Source: a virus. Taken from it: a stretch of 20,178 nt of DNA. The position numbers and the translations under genes were made by a program. Numbering within the stretch: position 1 is the stretch's first letter; every line of letters begins with the position of its first letter. The stretch spans positions 1 through 20,178 of the IMG/VR virus record IMGVR_UViG_3300031857_001751; one strand, written 5' to 3'. The notes under the pieces are model-generated. The model was not told the origin of the DNA, searched no databases, and saw only the letters and a list, made by a program, of their open reading frames with translations. Shown here piece after piece: positions 19,869-20,178 of this stretch.

Positions 19869-20178
19869 ATGTCAAGCATAGAAAAAGCAAAAGCCGCCGA
19901 CACTGCTGGTAGCGCAATCACAAAAACTTTGCAATCAGGCGAGTCAGCTACTGCCAAGGGTGTTTACACCATGCAGTGCTTTGACAAAGATGGCAACCTG
20001 AAATGGGAAGCTGAATGCCCCAATCTGGTCGTCAACGTAGGCTTGCAGGATATGAACAACAAGTACTTCCTTGGCAGTGCCTACACCGCCACTTGGTACA
20101 TTGGCTTGTATGGCTCAGGCGCGTCCAACAGCCCTGCGGCTGGCAACACTATGGCTTCACACAGTAGCTGGACAGAAG
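19869..20178 (+). CDS. Virion-type structural protein, C-terminus cut by window edge
   Basis: ATG 19869 follows AAGGAG at a normal distance. The visible 103 residues start MSSIEKAKAADTAGSAITKT and run through GVYTMQCFDKDGNLKWEAEC, PNLVVNVGLQDMNNKYFLGS, TATWYIGLYG. The centre has the pattern (CFDxDGNLKWE ... NLVVNxGLQDMxxKYFxGS) common in phage structural proteins next to tail genes. It is cut off by the right edge, so length and C-terminal domain are unknown. Confidence 0.75.
   Translation, partial: MSSIEKAKAADTAGSAITKTLQSGESATAKGVYTMQCFDKDGNLKWEAECPNLVVNVGLQDMNNKYFLGSAYTATWYIGLYGSGASNSPAAGNTMASHSSWTE

Overview
The window is a piece of a tailed bacteriophage (or prophage) genome. It carries a near-complete head-assembly module: terminase small and large subunits, portal, scaffold-like protein, major capsid protein, decoration-type proteins and head-tail adaptors. 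The gene repertoire (phage GroES, many small Lys/Gly-rich proteins, HNH and GIY-YIG endonucleases) resembles that of uncultured aquatic Caudoviricetes. No tail tape-measure, RNA polymerase, integrase or tRNA is visible, so morphotype, lifestyle and host are undecided. Shine-Dalgarno sites of the AAGGAG type are common and fit a Gram-negative host.

Layout. (1) Positions 1-2180 hold a leftward cluster of nine tightly packed genes: eight small unknowns and one HNH endonuclease. (2) Positions 2181-4519 are a regulatory stretch with three small leftward genes, three leftward sigma70-type promoters (two matching TTGACA-N17-TATAAT exactly), leftward hairpin terminators, two direct repeats and several inverted repeats. 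(3) From 4520 to the right edge everything runs rightward: TerS, TerL, portal, a 65-aa protein, a GroES-like co-chaperonin, scaffold, 158-aa protein, 218-aa structural protein, major capsid protein, terminator, a new promoter with a structured leader, two virion-like proteins, a DUF6321-like protein, a putative holin, a run of small basic proteins, a head-tail adaptor, more small proteins, a GIY-YIG homing endonuclease, a second adaptor and two virion proteins. The divergent switch between the arms lies at 3979-4519.

Three things stand out. The 12-bp dyad TAACATTTGTTA occurs eight times in the leftward region, plus three variants, and I saw none in the rightward arm. In four genes it covers the start codon, and in two of these it also covers the stop codon of the preceding gene. 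In other places it lies in leaders just inside promoters. This looks like a stoperator-like regulon or a start-codon RNA element. Second, the leader between the capsid terminator and the 177-aa gene can fold into nested pseudoknot-type pairings, the last of which abuts the Shine-Dalgarno site. Third, three otherwise unrelated small proteins end in the same C-terminal signature (ADG-[CI]-A-x-x-GKT-[RK]-G), encoded with different synonymous codons.

How the genes work together: the rightward arm encodes DNA packaging (TerS/TerL/portal), shell assembly (scaffold, capsid, decoration, with GroES probably helping folding), neck completion (adaptors) and probably lysis (holin). The leftward arm and its dyads look like an early or regulatory module. 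Gene overlaps of the ATGA, TTGA, GTGA, TGATG and TAATG types show strong translational coupling.
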